Notes: generated by a model not told the origin, from the letters alone. A DNA stretch of 64,000 nucleotides from Sphingomonas sp. BK235 (GCF_004345855.1 NZ_SLXN01000005.1:62001-126000); one strand, 5' to 3'; shown: positions 34,904-43,826, counted from the stretch's first letter. Program-made: numbers and translations.

Positions 34904-35598
34904 GCCGCGGCGCGGCGCTCCGCCATCATCGTCAGCCAGCGGCGACGGAGCACCGCGCGCCGCTCGGGATAGCGTTCGTCGAGGAAGTCGACGCGCGCCA
35001 GCCGGTCGGTGCGGAACATGCGGAAGCCCGCGCGCAGCTCGCACCAGCCGATCAGCACGCGCTTGCCGTCCATATAGCCGACCAGGAAGGGCCAGATCGT
35101 CCGCTCGCTCGGCGCGCCGCCCGCGTCGGCATAAGCGATCCGCAGCTTGCGCCCCTGGAGGCTCCACGCGCGCAACCGCGCGACATCCACCCCCGCGTCG
35201 CCGCGCTCGCTCCACGCCGGCGGGGTGATGACCGCGGGCTCGTCGATCGCGGCGCGCAGCCGCTCGGGCACCACCGCGGCGATCTTGGCGAGCACGTCCG
35301 CGGCGGCGCGCGCGAGCCCGTCGTCGGCATGGACGACCACCCATTGCGCGCCGAGCACCACCGCCTCCACCTCGTCCGAGGTGAGCATCAGCGGCGGCAT
35401 GTCGAAGCCGCGATCGAGCACATAGCCGATCCCCGCCTCGCCGCGGATCGGCACGCGCTGCGCCACCAGCGCGGCGATGTCGCGATAGACCGAGCGGCGG
35501 CTGGTCTCGAGCTCGGCGGCGATCGCGTCGGCGGTGAGCGGCGCGCGCGCGCGGCGGAGCAGCTGGACGATCTCGAACAGGCGGTCGGCGCGGCGCAT
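34873..35598 (-). CDS. YafY-type HTH/WYL-domain transcriptional regulator
   Basis: The protein has 241 aa. The N-terminal HTH_11 winged helix (RADRLFEIVQLLRRARAPLTADAIAAELETSRRSVYRDIAALVAQRVPI) is followed by the WYL domain (about 140-210, with LRIAYADAGGAPSERTIWPFLVGYMDGKRVLIGWCELRAGFRMFRTDRL). This kind of WYL regulator senses small ligands or nucleic-acid signals. It is last in a leftward row behind the GST and a mini-gene, so it may control those. It converges on metQ. Confidence 0.9.
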   Translation of the reverse strand: MRRADRLFEIVQLLRRARAPLTADAIAAELETSRRSVYRDIAALVAQRVPIRGEAGIGYVLDRGFDMPPLMLTSDEVEAVVLGAQWVVVHADDGLARAAADVLAKIAAVVPERLRAAIDEPAVITPPAWSERGDAGVDVARLRAWSLQGRKLRIAYADAGGAPSERTIWPFLVGYMDGKRVLIGWCELRAGFRMFRTDRLARVDFLDERYPERRAVLRRRWLTMMAERRAAAQKAGSTAPA

Positions 35599-35607
35599 CG
35601 CGCTCTT

Positions 35608-35703
35608 CTAGCCCGCCACCCCCGCGCCGGCGAGCGGCAGCAGCAGCCACAGCGCGGTGGCGGTGAAGCCGAGCGCGCCGAGCCACAGGTCGCGCCGCGT
35701 CAT
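35608..35703 (-). CDS. 31-residue single-span membrane peptide coupled to the GST gene
   Basis: The predicted peptide starts MTRRDLWLGALGFTATALW and ends in GAGVAG: an N-terminal basic patch then one hydrophobic helix. Its ATG overlaps the GST stop as ATGA (35700-35703), and it ends 9 bases before the WYL regulator start, so it fills the gap between two co-directional genes exactly. No family is recognised. The hydrophobic pattern and coupling support it; length alone would not. Confidence 0.5.
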   Translation of the reverse strand: MTRRDLWLGALGFTATALWLLLPLAGAGVAG

Positions 35704-36290
35704 GCCACGGGCACCGCGTCGCGCGCGGCGGCGCGCGCGAAGGCGGGGCGCGCGGCGAGCCGCGCGGCATAGGCCGCGATCGCGCCGTCCTGCGGCAGCA
35801 GGTGGCGCGCCCAGCCGAGCGTGCCGCCCAGCATCACGTCGGCGGCGCTGAACCGCTCGCCCAGCAGGAACGGGCCGGCGGCGAGCGCGGCGTCGAGCCG
35901 GCGCAGCGCCGCGGCGAAGGCGGCGGGGGCGGGGCCGTCGGGGCTGGCCATGCGCGCGAAGATGGCGGGGCCGAACTCGCCCTCGATCCAGCTCAGCCAG
36001 GTCAGATAGGCGCCGCGGTCCGCGTCGCCGATCGCGGGGGCGAGCGCGGCGGCGGGGAAACGATCGGCGACATAGGTCGCGACCGCGGCGCTCTCGGTCA
36101 CCAGCGCGGCGTCGTCGCGCAGCGCGGGGACCTTGGCGTCGGGGTGCGGGTTGGCGGGATCGGGGCCGTCGCCGCTGCCGTCGCCGTAGCGGATCGAGAC
36201 GTAGCGGAGCTGATAGGGCGCGCCGAGCTCCTCGAGCAGCCAGACGATCCGGCTCGAGCGGGAGCGGGGGGCGTGGAAGAGCGTGAGCAT
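35700..36290 (-). CDS. Glutathione S-transferase family protein
   Basis: The protein has 196 aa. The N-terminal thioredoxin-like domain starts MLTLFHAPRSRSSRIVWLLEELGAPY, with a catalytic-type Ser/Arg region. HPDAKVPALRDD (cis-Pro) and VTESAAVATYVADRFP (Glu-Ser glutathione contact) follow, then an all-helical C-terminal domain with GERFSAADVMLG. It probably conjugates or reduces substrates with glutathione in the cytoplasm. First gene of a leftward GST, mini-gene, WYL regulator set. Confidence 0.9.
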   Translation of the reverse strand: MLTLFHAPRSRSSRIVWLLEELGAPYQLRYVSIRYGDGSGDGPDPANPHPDAKVPALRDDAALVTESAAVATYVADRFPAAALAPAIGDADRGAYLTWLSWIEGEFGPAIFARMASPDGPAPAAFAAALRRLDAALAAGPFLLGERFSAADVMLGGTLGWARHLLPQDGAIAAYAARLAARPAFARAAARDAVPVA

Positions 36291-36850
36291 CGGTGATCTC
36301 CGCGGCCGGGATGGCCGTCAGGCAAGCGGTAGCGGGGGGCTGCTGCCAGCGTGGTGGCAGCAGCGTGACGACGGCGACCGGCTCCCCGACGAGGAGACGC
36401 CGGAGCCCGGAGGAGGTGTGGCGAGAGGCTGGGCGACCGCGCTTGGACCACGACGGTGCTCCTGCGGACGCAGGAGCCCAGCGCCACGAACCTTATCCTC
36501 GCGGCCCTGGGCTCCGGCGTTCGCCGGAGCACGCCGCTGATCCACACCGCGGCTCTTCACGACGGGTAGCGCGATCGCCGCCTTGCGGGATCAATGATCG
36601 GCGTGGCCGGCGCCGATCAGCGCGGCGTCGCCAGTGTCGCCTGCTGCCATCGCTCGGCATCGAACAATGGCGACAGAAGAACGAAGCGCGGATAGACATA
36701 GGCCAGCCGCCATATGTCTGTATTGTTGCTGAGTGATCGTCGCGCCGGCCGGGACGATGATGCGGAAACATCTGTTGACGTCTTCGTCAGACGTGACATA
36801 GTCGAACCTCTTCGCTTGATCTGGCACGCTCAAGCTAGAAGGGATGGTCG
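36291..36850. other. 560-base gene-poor region with hairpin repeats and an AT-richer tract
   Basis: It contains the paired hairpins at 36456-36477 (GCTCCTGCG/CGCAGGAGC) and 36511-36530 (GCTCCGGCG/CGCCGGAGC). From about 36640 to 36850 the sequence is clearly less GC-rich than the rest. One minus-strand frame (36591-36833, TTG start, 80 codons) is open there but has no recognisable motif and may be a gene remnant. The last part must hold the promoter of the AraC-type gene. Confidence 0.5.
36456..36531. repeat. Double hairpin repeat (CTCCTGCG/CTCCGGCG family)
   Basis: Two short inverted repeats, GCTCCTGCG-GA-CGCAGGAGC and GCTCCGGCG-TT-CGCCGGAGC, are separated by about 34 bases. The first matches the hairpin at 3933-3956. 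A reversed and shortened version of the pair lies at about 53589-53624. Confidence 0.7.
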
Positions 36851-37822
36851 ATGACCAGAATGGCGAATACCGCAGAAATCTTGCCTTTTCCTCCGAGCCG
36901 CGACGGGCGGCGCCACACGCCCCCCGCGTTGATGGCCGCGGCGCTGGAGCTGATGGAGTCGCGCGGCGGCGGGCAGGGACGGTTCGATACCGGCATGGCC
37001 GGCGTGCTGCTGGTGCGCTCGTTCCAGACGATCATGCCCGTGCCGAACGTCTACAAGCCGTCGCTCTGCATCGTCCTGAAGGGCGCGAAGCAGATCATGT
37101 TCGGCGACAGCTCGCTCGATTACGGCGAGATGGAATGCCTGATCGTCAACGTCGAGGTGCCCGCGAGCGGGCGGATGGTCGGCGCCACGCCCGACACGCC
37201 CTATCTCGGCATGACGATCGAGTTCGACACCGCGATCCTGCGCGAGCTGCTCCAGCAGGTGCCCGCGCCGCCGCGGAGCGCCGCCGCGACGCCCTCGATC
37301 TTCGTCGGCCAGGTCGACGAGCAGCTCGCCGAATGCCTCACGCGGCTCGTCCGGCTGATGGGCAATCCCGGCGCGATCCCGGTGCTGAGCCCCGCCTTGC
37401 TGCGCGAGATCCATTATTGGCTGCTCACCGGCCCCTATGGCGCCGAGATCGCCAAGCTGGCCGCGCCCGAGACGCATGCCGAGCGGGTCGCGCGCGCGAT
37501 CCATTACGTGCGCGATCATTTCGCCGAGCCGCTGCGGGTCGAGCAACTGGCCGAGGTGGCGAACATGAGCCCCTCGTCCTTCCACCACCATTTCAAGACG
37601 ATGACCTCGATGTCCCCGGTCCAGTACCAGAAGCAGCTGCGGCTGGTGGAGGCGCGCCGGCTGATGCTGTCCGAGGCCGCGAACGTGTCGGAGGCGGCCT
37701 ATCATGTCGGCTATGAGAGCGCGTCGCAGTTCAGCCGCGAATATACGCGCTCGTTCGGGATCGCGCCCAAGCGCGACGTCATGATGTTCAAGGAGTTGCT
37801 CGCGCAGGCGACCGCGCGCTGA
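36851..37822 (+). CDS. AraC-family transcriptional regulator
   Basis: The protein has 323 aa. The N-terminal AraC_N (PF06719-type) sensor contains YKPSLCIVLKGAKQIMFGDSSLDYGEMECLIVNVEVP. The C-terminal double HTH contains RVEQLAEVANMSPSSFHHHFKTMTSMSPVQYQKQLRLVEARRLML and SEAAYHVGYESASQFSREYTRSFG. The start at 36851 has AGAAGGG seven to eight bases upstream. It probably activates the SDR gene 143 bases downstream, as is common for such pairs (inference). Confidence 0.92.
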   Translation: MTRMANTAEILPFPPSRDGRRHTPPALMAAALELMESRGGGQGRFDTGMAGVLLVRSFQTIMPVPNVYKPSLCIVLKGAKQIMFGDSSLDYGEMECLIVNVEVPASGRMVGATPDTPYLGMTIEFDTAILRELLQQVPAPPRSAAATPSIFVGQVDEQLAECLTRLVRLMGNPGAIPVLSPALLREIHYWLLTGPYGAEIAKLAAPETHAERVARAIHYVRDHFAEPLRVEQLAEVANMSPSSFHHHFKTMTSMSPVQYQKQLRLVEARRLMLSEAANVSEAAYHVGYESASQFSREYTRSFGIAPKRDVMMFKELLAQATAR

Positions 37823-37964
37823 GGGGTCGCCGGCGCGCGCGCCGGTCGGACGTGCTGTCTCGGAGGATCGGGCAGATAATCCCCGGCTTCGGGCATGGTG
37901 ATCGCCCGGCACGGGCATAGGTTGGCCGTCGACGCCCTCGCAACGACCTCGACGGAGACTTCCC

Positions 37965-38912
37965 ATGACCCGCTGGACCATGTCCGACATCGTTCCGCAG
38001 CACGGCCGCGTCGCTTTGGTGACGGGCACCGGCGGACTGGGGCTGGAGGCAGCGCTCGCGCTGGCGCGCGCGGGCTGCGACGCGATCGTCGCGGGGCGCG
38101 ATCCGCGCAAGGGCGCCGCCGCGGTCGCGCACATCCGCGCCGCGGCGCCGCGCGCGAGCGTGCGGTTCGAGCAATGCGATCTCGCCGATCTCGGCTCGGT
38201 CGCGGCCTGTGCCGAGCGCGTCGCCGCGCGCGACGACCGGCTCGACATCCTCGTCAACAATGCCGCGGTGATGGTGCCGCCCGTGCGGCGGCTCACCGCC
38301 GACGGATACGAGCTGCAGTTCGGCACCAACCATCTCGGCCATGTCGCGCTGACCGCGCACCTGCTGCCGCTGCTCCGCCGCGCCCCCGCGGCGCGGGTGG
38401 TGGCGGTGTCGAGCATCGCGGCGACGCGCGGGCGGATCGACTTCGACGATCTGCAGGCGGAGCGCGACTATCGTCCGATGGCCAGCTACGCCCAGTCGAA
38501 GCTCGCCTGCCTGATGTTCGCGCGCGAGTTCGAGCGGCGCAGCCGCGCCGCGGGCTGGGGCGTCAGCGCGATCGCGGCGCATCCCGGGATCGCGCGCACC
38601 GACCTGATCCACAATGGCGCGGGGCCGCGCAGCGTGCAGGGGCTGGTGCGCACCTATCTGCCCTTCCTGTTCCAGCCGGTCGCGCGCGGCGCGCTGCCGA
38701 CGCTGTTCGCGGCGACCGCGCCGGGGGCGGAGCCCGGCGGCTATTACGGGCCGGACGGCCTCGCCGAGCTGCGCGGCTATCCCGCGGCGGCGCGCGTCCC
38801 CGCCGCGGCGACGCAGGAGGCGGTGGCGGCGCGCCTGTGGGACGAATCGGAGCGGCTCGCCGGGATCCGCTTCGCCGTGCCGCGCGCGATCCCCGCGCCG
38901 GCCTACGCCTGA
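37965..38912 (+). CDS. Short-chain dehydrogenase/reductase (retinol dehydrogenase-like)
   Basis: The protein has 315 aa. The Rossmann fold carries TGTGGLGLEAALALARAG, the NNAA motif (VNNAAVM), and catalytic Ser in VSSIAA with YAQSK (Tyr/Lys). GRIDFDDLQAERDYRPMASYAQSKLACLMF and IAAHPGIARTDL resemble retinol-dehydrogenase-like SDRs. NADP preference is likely. Physiological substrate unknown. GGAGAC precedes the ATG. Confidence 0.9.
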   Translation: MTRWTMSDIVPQHGRVALVTGTGGLGLEAALALARAGCDAIVAGRDPRKGAAAVAHIRAAAPRASVRFEQCDLADLGSVAACAERVAARDDRLDILVNNAAVMVPPVRRLTADGYELQFGTNHLGHVALTAHLLPLLRRAPAARVVAVSSIAATRGRIDFDDLQAERDYRPMASYAQSKLACLMFAREFERRSRAAGWGVSAIAAHPGIARTDLIHNGAGPRSVQGLVRTYLPFLFQPVARGALPTLFAATAPGAEPGGYYGPDGLAELRGYPAAARVPAAATQEAVAARLWDESERLAGIRFAVPRAIPAPAYA

Positions 38913-38941
38913 TCCTCCCTCACCGCGCGAGCGCCAGAGCC

Positions 38942-40258
38942 ATGACACGCACCGACACGCCGGACCCGAGCGCGGCGCGCGCGACGATCGACCCCGCCGC
39001 CGGCCCCGCGCCGTTCGCGGGGCGCCGCGCCGCGCTGCTGCTCGGCGCGCTCTTCCTGGTGAGCCTGATCGCGCAGATCGACCGCATGCTGCCCTTCATC
39101 CTCGCCGAGGCGATCCGCGCCGATCTGTCGCTCAGCGACACGCAGATCGGGCTGATGACGGGGATCGCCTTCGCCTTGTGCTACGCGCTGCTGTCGCTGC
39201 CGATGGCGCGGCTCGCCGATCGCGGCTCGCCGCGCGGGGTGCTGCTGGCCTGCGCGACGGTGTGGAGCGCGATGACCGCGCTGGGCGGGCTGGCGACCGG
39301 CTTCGCGACGCTCGCCGCCAGCCGCTTCGGCGTCGCGCTGGGCGAGGCGGGGGCGATGCCGTCGAGCCACGCGCTGATCGCGCGGCGGCTGCCGCCCGCG
39401 CGGCGCGGGCTCGCGATCGGGATCTTCTCGATGGGGATCCCGCTGGGCACGATGATCGGCTTCGGCGCGGGGGGTGCGCTGAGCGAGGCGCACGGCTGGC
39501 GCGCGGTGCTGCTGGGCGCGGGCGCGCTGGGCGCGATCGTCGGGCTGCTGGCCTATGTCGCGGCGGGACCGGCGCCGCGCGTCGCGCGCACCGTCGCGGG
39601 CGCGCCGGGGGCGGGATCGAGCCGCGCGCTCGTCGCGCTGCCCGCCTTTCGCGCGATCCTGGTCGCGGCGGTGTGCATCGGCTTCGCCTCGGCCCCCTTC
39701 TACGCCTTCGCCGCGACCTTCCTGATCCGCGCGCACGGACTGAGCGCGACCCAGGCGGGGCTCGCCTTCGGGTTGCTGCAGGGCGGGCTGGGGATCGTCG
39801 GGACGCTGCTGGGCGGGCGCGGTTTCGACGCCGCGGTGCGCGCCGGGGCGCCGACGCTGCTGCGCGCGCCCGCGCTCGCCTTCTTCCTGGCCGCGGGGGC
39901 GACCGCCGCCGCGCTGTTCGTTCCCGACCGCCGCCTCGCCATCCTGCTGCTCACCCCCGCGATGTTCGCGTTCGCCTTCACGCTGCCGTTCGCCTTCGGT
40001 GCGGCGCATCGCGTCGCGGGCGCGGGGAGCGAGGCGATGGCGTCGAGTCTCGCGCTGGTCGCCTCGGGGCTGCTCGGCCCCGCGCTGGGGCCGCTGATCG
40101 TCGGCGCGGTGAGCGATCGCGCGCGCGACGCCGGCGTGGCGAACGGGCTCGGCGTCGCGCTGCTCGTCGTCCCGCTCGCCTGCGCGGCCACCGCGGTCGC
40201 CTGTCTCGGGGTCGATCGGCGGCTCGCGGCGGCGCGAAGGCGCGCGGTGGCGCTATAG
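38942..40258 (+). CDS. MFS transporter
   Basis: The protein has 438 aa and twelve predicted helices. The MFS loop 2-3 motif is visible in LPMARLADRGSPRGVLLAC. LVSLIAQIDRMLPFILAEAIRADLSLSDTQIGLMTGIAFALCYA resembles spinster-like/aromatic compound MFS proteins. It lies 29 bases after the SDR gene on the same strand, so the two may be cotranscribed. It overlaps the convergent LysR gene by 6 bases. Substrate unknown. Confidence 0.9.
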   Translation: MTRTDTPDPSAARATIDPAAGPAPFAGRRAALLLGALFLVSLIAQIDRMLPFILAEAIRADLSLSDTQIGLMTGIAFALCYALLSLPMARLADRGSPRGVLLACATVWSAMTALGGLATGFATLAASRFGVALGEAGAMPSSHALIARRLPPARRGLAIGIFSMGIPLGTMIGFGAGGALSEAHGWRAVLLGAGALGAIVGLLAYVAAGPAPRVARTVAGAPGAGSSRALVALPAFRAILVAAVCIGFASAPFYAFAATFLIRAHGLSATQAGLAFGLLQGGLGIVGTLLGGRGFDAAVRAGAPTLLRAPALAFFLAAGATAAALFVPDRRLAILLLTPAMFAFAFTLPFAFGAAHRVAGAGSEAMASSLALVASGLLGPALGPLIVGAVSDRARDAGVANGLGVALLVVPLACAATAVACLGVDRRLAAARRRAVAL

Positions 40259-41173
40259 CGGCGGCGCGGCCGTGTCGGCGGCGGCGTCGCACGCGCGCAC
40301 CACCGCGACGAAGGCGCGCAGCGTCGCGGGCGTCTGGCGGTTGCGCGCATAATAGAGGCACAGCCCGCCGATCCGCGGCGACCAATCGTCGAGCACCACC
40401 GCCAGCCGCCCCGCGCGCACCGCCTCCGCCGCATAGGGCGTCGGGACGAAGGCGATCCCGAGCCCGTCCGTCGCCGCTTCCACCATCAGCCCGCTGTGAT
40501 CGAGCGTCAGCGCGCCCGGCACGTCCACCGCGACGTCCTCGCCGGCGCGCGCGAACTCCCAGCGATAGGCCTTGCCGCTCGGCAGGCGCTGGCGGATGCA
40601 GCGATGCTGCGCCAGCGCGGCGGGCGTGTCGGGGGCGCCGTGCGCGGCGAGATAGGCGGGCGCGGCCACCGCGACGAAGCGCGTGTCGCCCCCGAACGGC
40701 ACCGCCACCATGTCCTGCGGCACCGCCTCGCGCAGCCGCACGCCGGCGTCGAACCCCGCCGCGACCACGTCCACCAGCCGGCCGTCGGTGGCGAGGTCGA
40801 GCGCGACGCGCGGGTGGCGCGCCAGGAAGGCGGGCACCGCGTGGCGCAGCAGCCAGCGCGCGCCGCCCTCGTTGGCGTTGATCCGCAGCGTGCCGCTGAT
40901 CCCGTCCCGGTCGGGGCCGACCGCGCCGAGCATCTCGTCGAGGTCGGTCAGCGCGGGGGCGAGCCGCGCGAGCAGCCGCTCGCCCGCCTCGGTCAGCGCG
41001 ACGCTGCGCGTGGTGCGATGGAGCAACCGCGCGCCGAGCCGCTGTTCCAGCCCGCGCAGCGCGTGGCTCAGCGTCGGACGCGCCACCCCGGCGACGTCCG
41101 CGGCGCGGCGGAAGCTGCGGTGCTGCGCCACCAGCACGAAGGCGCGGAGCTCGGTGAGGCTGACGTCCGCCAT
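40253..41173 (-). CDS. LysR-family transcriptional regulator
   Basis: The protein has 306 aa. The N-terminal winged HTH (LTELRAFVLVAQHRSFRRAADVAGVARPTLSHALRGLEQRLGARLLHRTTRSVALTEAGERLL) is followed by a PBP2-type sensor domain (from about 90) with GTLRINANEGGARWLL and the GFDAGVRLREAVPQDMVAVPFG segment. Divergent from an SDR gene whose start lies 89 bases away, the classic LysR arrangement, so that gene is the likely target. Confidence 0.93.
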   Translation of the reverse strand: MADVSLTELRAFVLVAQHRSFRRAADVAGVARPTLSHALRGLEQRLGARLLHRTTRSVALTEAGERLLARLAPALTDLDEMLGAVGPDRDGISGTLRINANEGGARWLLRHAVPAFLARHPRVALDLATDGRLVDVVAAGFDAGVRLREAVPQDMVAVPFGGDTRFVAVAAPAYLAAHGAPDTPAALAQHRCIRQRLPSGKAYRWEFARAGEDVAVDVPGALTLDHSGLMVEAATDGLGIAFVPTPYAAEAVRAGRLAVVLDDWSPRIGGLCLYYARNRQTPATLRAFVAVVRACDAAADTAAPPL

Positions 41174-41262
41174 TGGTGCCCTTTCTTCACCAAGCCGTTG
41201 CGATTGGGCGGCCTTATACCACAGATCGCGACGCCGTATCTGCTGGCGTGAAGGAGATCGCC

Positions 41263-42084
41263 ATGAAGAGATGGTTCATCACGGGTGCCTCGTCGGGGCT
41301 GGGCTATGGCATGACCGAGCGGCTGCTCGCGCGCGGCGACGCGGTGGTCGCGACCGCGCGGCGCGTCGCGGCGCTGGACGCGTTGCGTGCCGCCTACCCA
41401 GAGCGGCTGACCGTCGCGGCGCTGGACGTGACCGACACCGACGCGCTGCGGCGCACGGTCGACCGAGCCTTCGCTGCGGCGCCGATCGACGTGGTGGTCA
41501 GCAACGCGGGCTATGGCCTGTTCGGCGCGGCAGAGGAGCTGTCCGACGCGCAGATCGCGCGCCAGATCGCCACCAATCTGACCGCGCCGATCCAGCTCGT
41601 CCGCGCGGTGCTGCCGCACCTGCGCGCGCGCGGCGGCGGGCGCGTGCTCCAGGTCTCGTCCGAGGGCGGGCAGACGACCTATCCCGGCTTCAGCCTGTAT
41701 CACGCGAGCAAATGGGGGATCGAGGGCTTCGTCGAGGCGGTGGCGGACGAGGTGGCGCCGTTCGGGATCGCCTTCACGCTGATCGAGCCGGGGCCGACCG
41801 GGACCAACTTCGGTGCGGCGCTCGACCAGGCGCCGGCGAGCGCGGCCTATGCGTCGAGCCCCGCGGGGGCGATGCGCACCGCGATCACCACCGGCGCGTT
41901 CGAGCTGACCGGCGACGCCAACCGCACGGTCGCGGCGATGATCGCGGCCGGGGACGCCGCGACGCCGCCGCGACGGCTGGCGCTGGGCAGCACCGCTTAC
42001 GTCAACATCGAGCGCGCGCTGGACGCGCGGCTCGCGGCGCTGCGCGCGCAGCGCGACGTCGCCTACGCCGCGGACCGGTCGTGA
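41263..42084 (+). CDS. Short-chain dehydrogenase/reductase
   Basis: The protein has 273 aa. It is a classical SDR: FITGASSGLGYGMTERLLARGD (cofactor loop), VSNAGYGLFGAAEELSDAQ, catalytic Ser in VSSEGG, YHASK (Tyr/Lys) and LIEPGPTGTNF. AAGGAGA precedes the ATG. Probably controlled by the divergent LysR regulator. The stop overlaps the following lipocalin-like gene by GTGA, so both are translated together. Confidence 0.92.
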   Translation: MKRWFITGASSGLGYGMTERLLARGDAVVATARRVAALDALRAAYPERLTVAALDVTDTDALRRTVDRAFAAAPIDVVVSNAGYGLFGAAEELSDAQIARQIATNLTAPIQLVRAVLPHLRARGGGRVLQVSSEGGQTTYPGFSLYHASKWGIEGFVEAVADEVAPFGIAFTLIEPGPTGTNFGAALDQAPASAAYASSPAGAMRTAITTGAFELTGDANRTVAAMIAAGDAATPPRRLALGSTAYVNIERALDARLAALRAQRDVAYAADRS

Positions 42085-42599
42085 TCGCGCGGCCGGCGCT
42101 GCTCGCCGCCGCGCTGGCGGGGGTGGCGGGGAGCGCGGCGCCGTACCCGGATGCGCGGGTCGCGCCGCCGCGCAACGCGGTGCTCGGCACGTGGCGGATG
42201 GTCGCGGCGACGCTCGAGCAGGATGGCCGGGTGACGCATCCTTATGGCCCGCGTCCCGCGGGGATGCTGGTGTTCACCGCCGACCGGCATTTCGTCGAGG
42301 TGCTGACCGATCCGGCGACGCCGCGCTTCGCCTCGGACCGGCGCGGCGGCGGGTCGGACGCGGAGAACCGCCGCGCGATGGCGGCGGGGATCGGCTTCTT
42401 CGGCACCTATGCGGTGGACCGTGACGGCCGGTTCGCGGGCAATCGCGTGGAGGGCGCGACCTTCCCCAACTGGGTCGGCGCGGTGCGCGATGCGCGCGCG
42501 CTGCGGCTGGAGGTGGCGGGCGATCGCATGACCGAGACCTTCACCCGGCCCGACGGCGGACGGCTGCGCGCGGTCTTCCGCCGCGTGACCCAGCCGTAG
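42081..42599 (+). CDS. Exported lipocalin-like domain protein
   Basis: The protein has 172 aa. GTG start in GTGA overlap with the SDR gene. It has a short signal-like N-terminus (IARPALLAAALAGVAGSAA). The lipocalin-like motifs are LGTWRMVAATLEQDGRVTHPYGPRPAGMLVFTADRHFVEVL and FFGTYAVDRDGRFAGNRVEGATFPNW. It probably binds a small hydrophobic ligand related to the SDR substrate (inference). Confidence 0.82.
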   Translation: MIARPALLAAALAGVAGSAAPYPDARVAPPRNAVLGTWRMVAATLEQDGRVTHPYGPRPAGMLVFTADRHFVEVLTDPATPRFASDRRGGGSDAENRRAMAAGIGFFGTYAVDRDGRFAGNRVEGATFPNWVGAVRDARALRLEVAGDRMTETFTRPDGGRLRAVFRRVTQP

Positions 42600-42650
42600 C
42601 GCGCGGGGGGGACGGGGATCGGGGATCGGGTCGGCTTCCCGCCCGCGCGC

Positions 42651-43826
42651 TCAGCGGCGGATCGGCGCGCCGTGCGGGCGCGCGCCGAGCGTCTCGTGCA
42701 TGCGCGGCGCATCGAGCCAGAAGGGCGCGAGCTTGTCCGCGCCGGCGCGCTCGACCCCGATCGCATAGGCCGCGGCGGTCTGCGCCGCGAGCGTGCCGCT
42801 GCGGTAGCGCGCGTCCACCGCGGCGACGGGGACGAACATCGCGCGCCCGCCGGCGTCGAGCGGCACGATCGCCGCGCGCGGCAACGTCAGCAGCAGCGGC
42901 ACGACGCGCCGCTCGCCGGGGGCGAGCGCGAAGGGCGCCACCGCGGCGCGCGACGGCGGCTGCGCGAACAGCGCGGCGAGCTCGGCCTGCTGGTCGCGGT
43001 GCGCGCTGAGCAGCCAGGCGCCGAGCTGGATCGCCTCGGCGGGGGCGTCGCCCTCGTTGACCAGCTCCAGCTCGGCGTCGAGCGTCGCGGTGAGCAGGTT
43101 GATCCCGCCGCGGCGCGGCCGGAGCGCGAGCGCGAGCCACGCGCGCGGGCTGTCGACGGTCGGTGCGGCGGGCGCGGGGCGCGGGGCCGGCGGGGTGACC
43201 GGCGTGGCCGCGGGCGACGGTGCGGGGGGCGCCGCCGCAGGCGTCGGCGCAACTTCCGCTGAACGTGTAGCGGCGCGGCGGCGCGCCCAGACGAGGGCGC
43301 CGATCGCGACGATCAGCGCGAGCAGCCCCGCGAGCGGCCACAGCGATGATCGCGGGGGCGCGGGCGCTGCTGCGGTGGGCGCGGGCGGCGACGCGGGGGA
43401 AGCCGGTGCGATGGGGGGCGTTGCGGCTGTCGGCGAGCGCTCAGGGGCCGATGTCGGGGTCGCGCGCGGGGACTGCCGCGGCGCGGGTGTCGTTGCGGCC
43501 GCGGACGGCGGGGCGCTCGGGGTGACGCGCGGTGTCGGGGTGGTGCGCGGCGTCGGCGTCGCGCGCGGCGTCGCGGTGGCGCGCGGTGTCGGAGTCGCAC
43601 TCGGCGTCGGCGCGACGCGCACCGGCGCGACCACCGCGGGGCGCGCGTTCGGCCCGGGCGGCAGCGACCAGCTGATCGGCGGAGGCACCGCCGAGTCGGC
43701 CGGAGGGACGGCCGTGACGGGTGGCGGCGTCGCCGGCGGCGGGGTCACGGGCGGCGCCTGCTGCGCCACCGCGGGCGCGGCGCCCGCGAGCGCGAGCAGC
43801 GCCGCCAGGGGGATACGCATGAACAT
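42651..43826 (-). CDS. Proline-rich envelope protein with one membrane span, unknown function
   Basis: The protein has 391 aa. It has a signal peptide (to about AVAQQ), then a long Pro/Thr/Ala/Arg low-complexity stretch with TPTPRATATPRATPTPR-like repeats (about 70-155). One transmembrane helix (LWPLAGLLALIVAIGALVW, about 165) is followed by RARRR-type positive charge, another Pro/Ala linker and a C-terminal beta-rich domain (about 225-365) resembling an immunoglobulin-like fold. By the positive-inside rule the C-terminal domain would be cytoplasmic. Start ATG at 43826 or 43820. No family recognised. Confidence 0.7.
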   Translation of the reverse strand: MFMRIPLAALLALAGAAPAVAQQAPPVTPPPATPPPVTAVPPADSAVPPPISWSLPPGPNARPAVVAPVRVAPTPSATPTPRATATPRATPTPRTTPTPRVTPSAPPSAAATTPAPRQSPRATPTSAPERSPTAATPPIAPASPASPPAPTAAAPAPPRSSLWPLAGLLALIVAIGALVWARRRAATRSAEVAPTPAAAPPAPSPAATPVTPPAPRPAPAAPTVDSPRAWLALALRPRRGGINLLTATLDAELELVNEGDAPAEAIQLGAWLLSAHRDQQAELAALFAQPPSRAAVAPFALAPGERRVVPLLLTLPRAAIVPLDAGGRAMFVPVAAVDARYRSGTLAAQTAAAYAIGVERAGADKLAPFWLDAPRMHETLGARPHGAPIRR

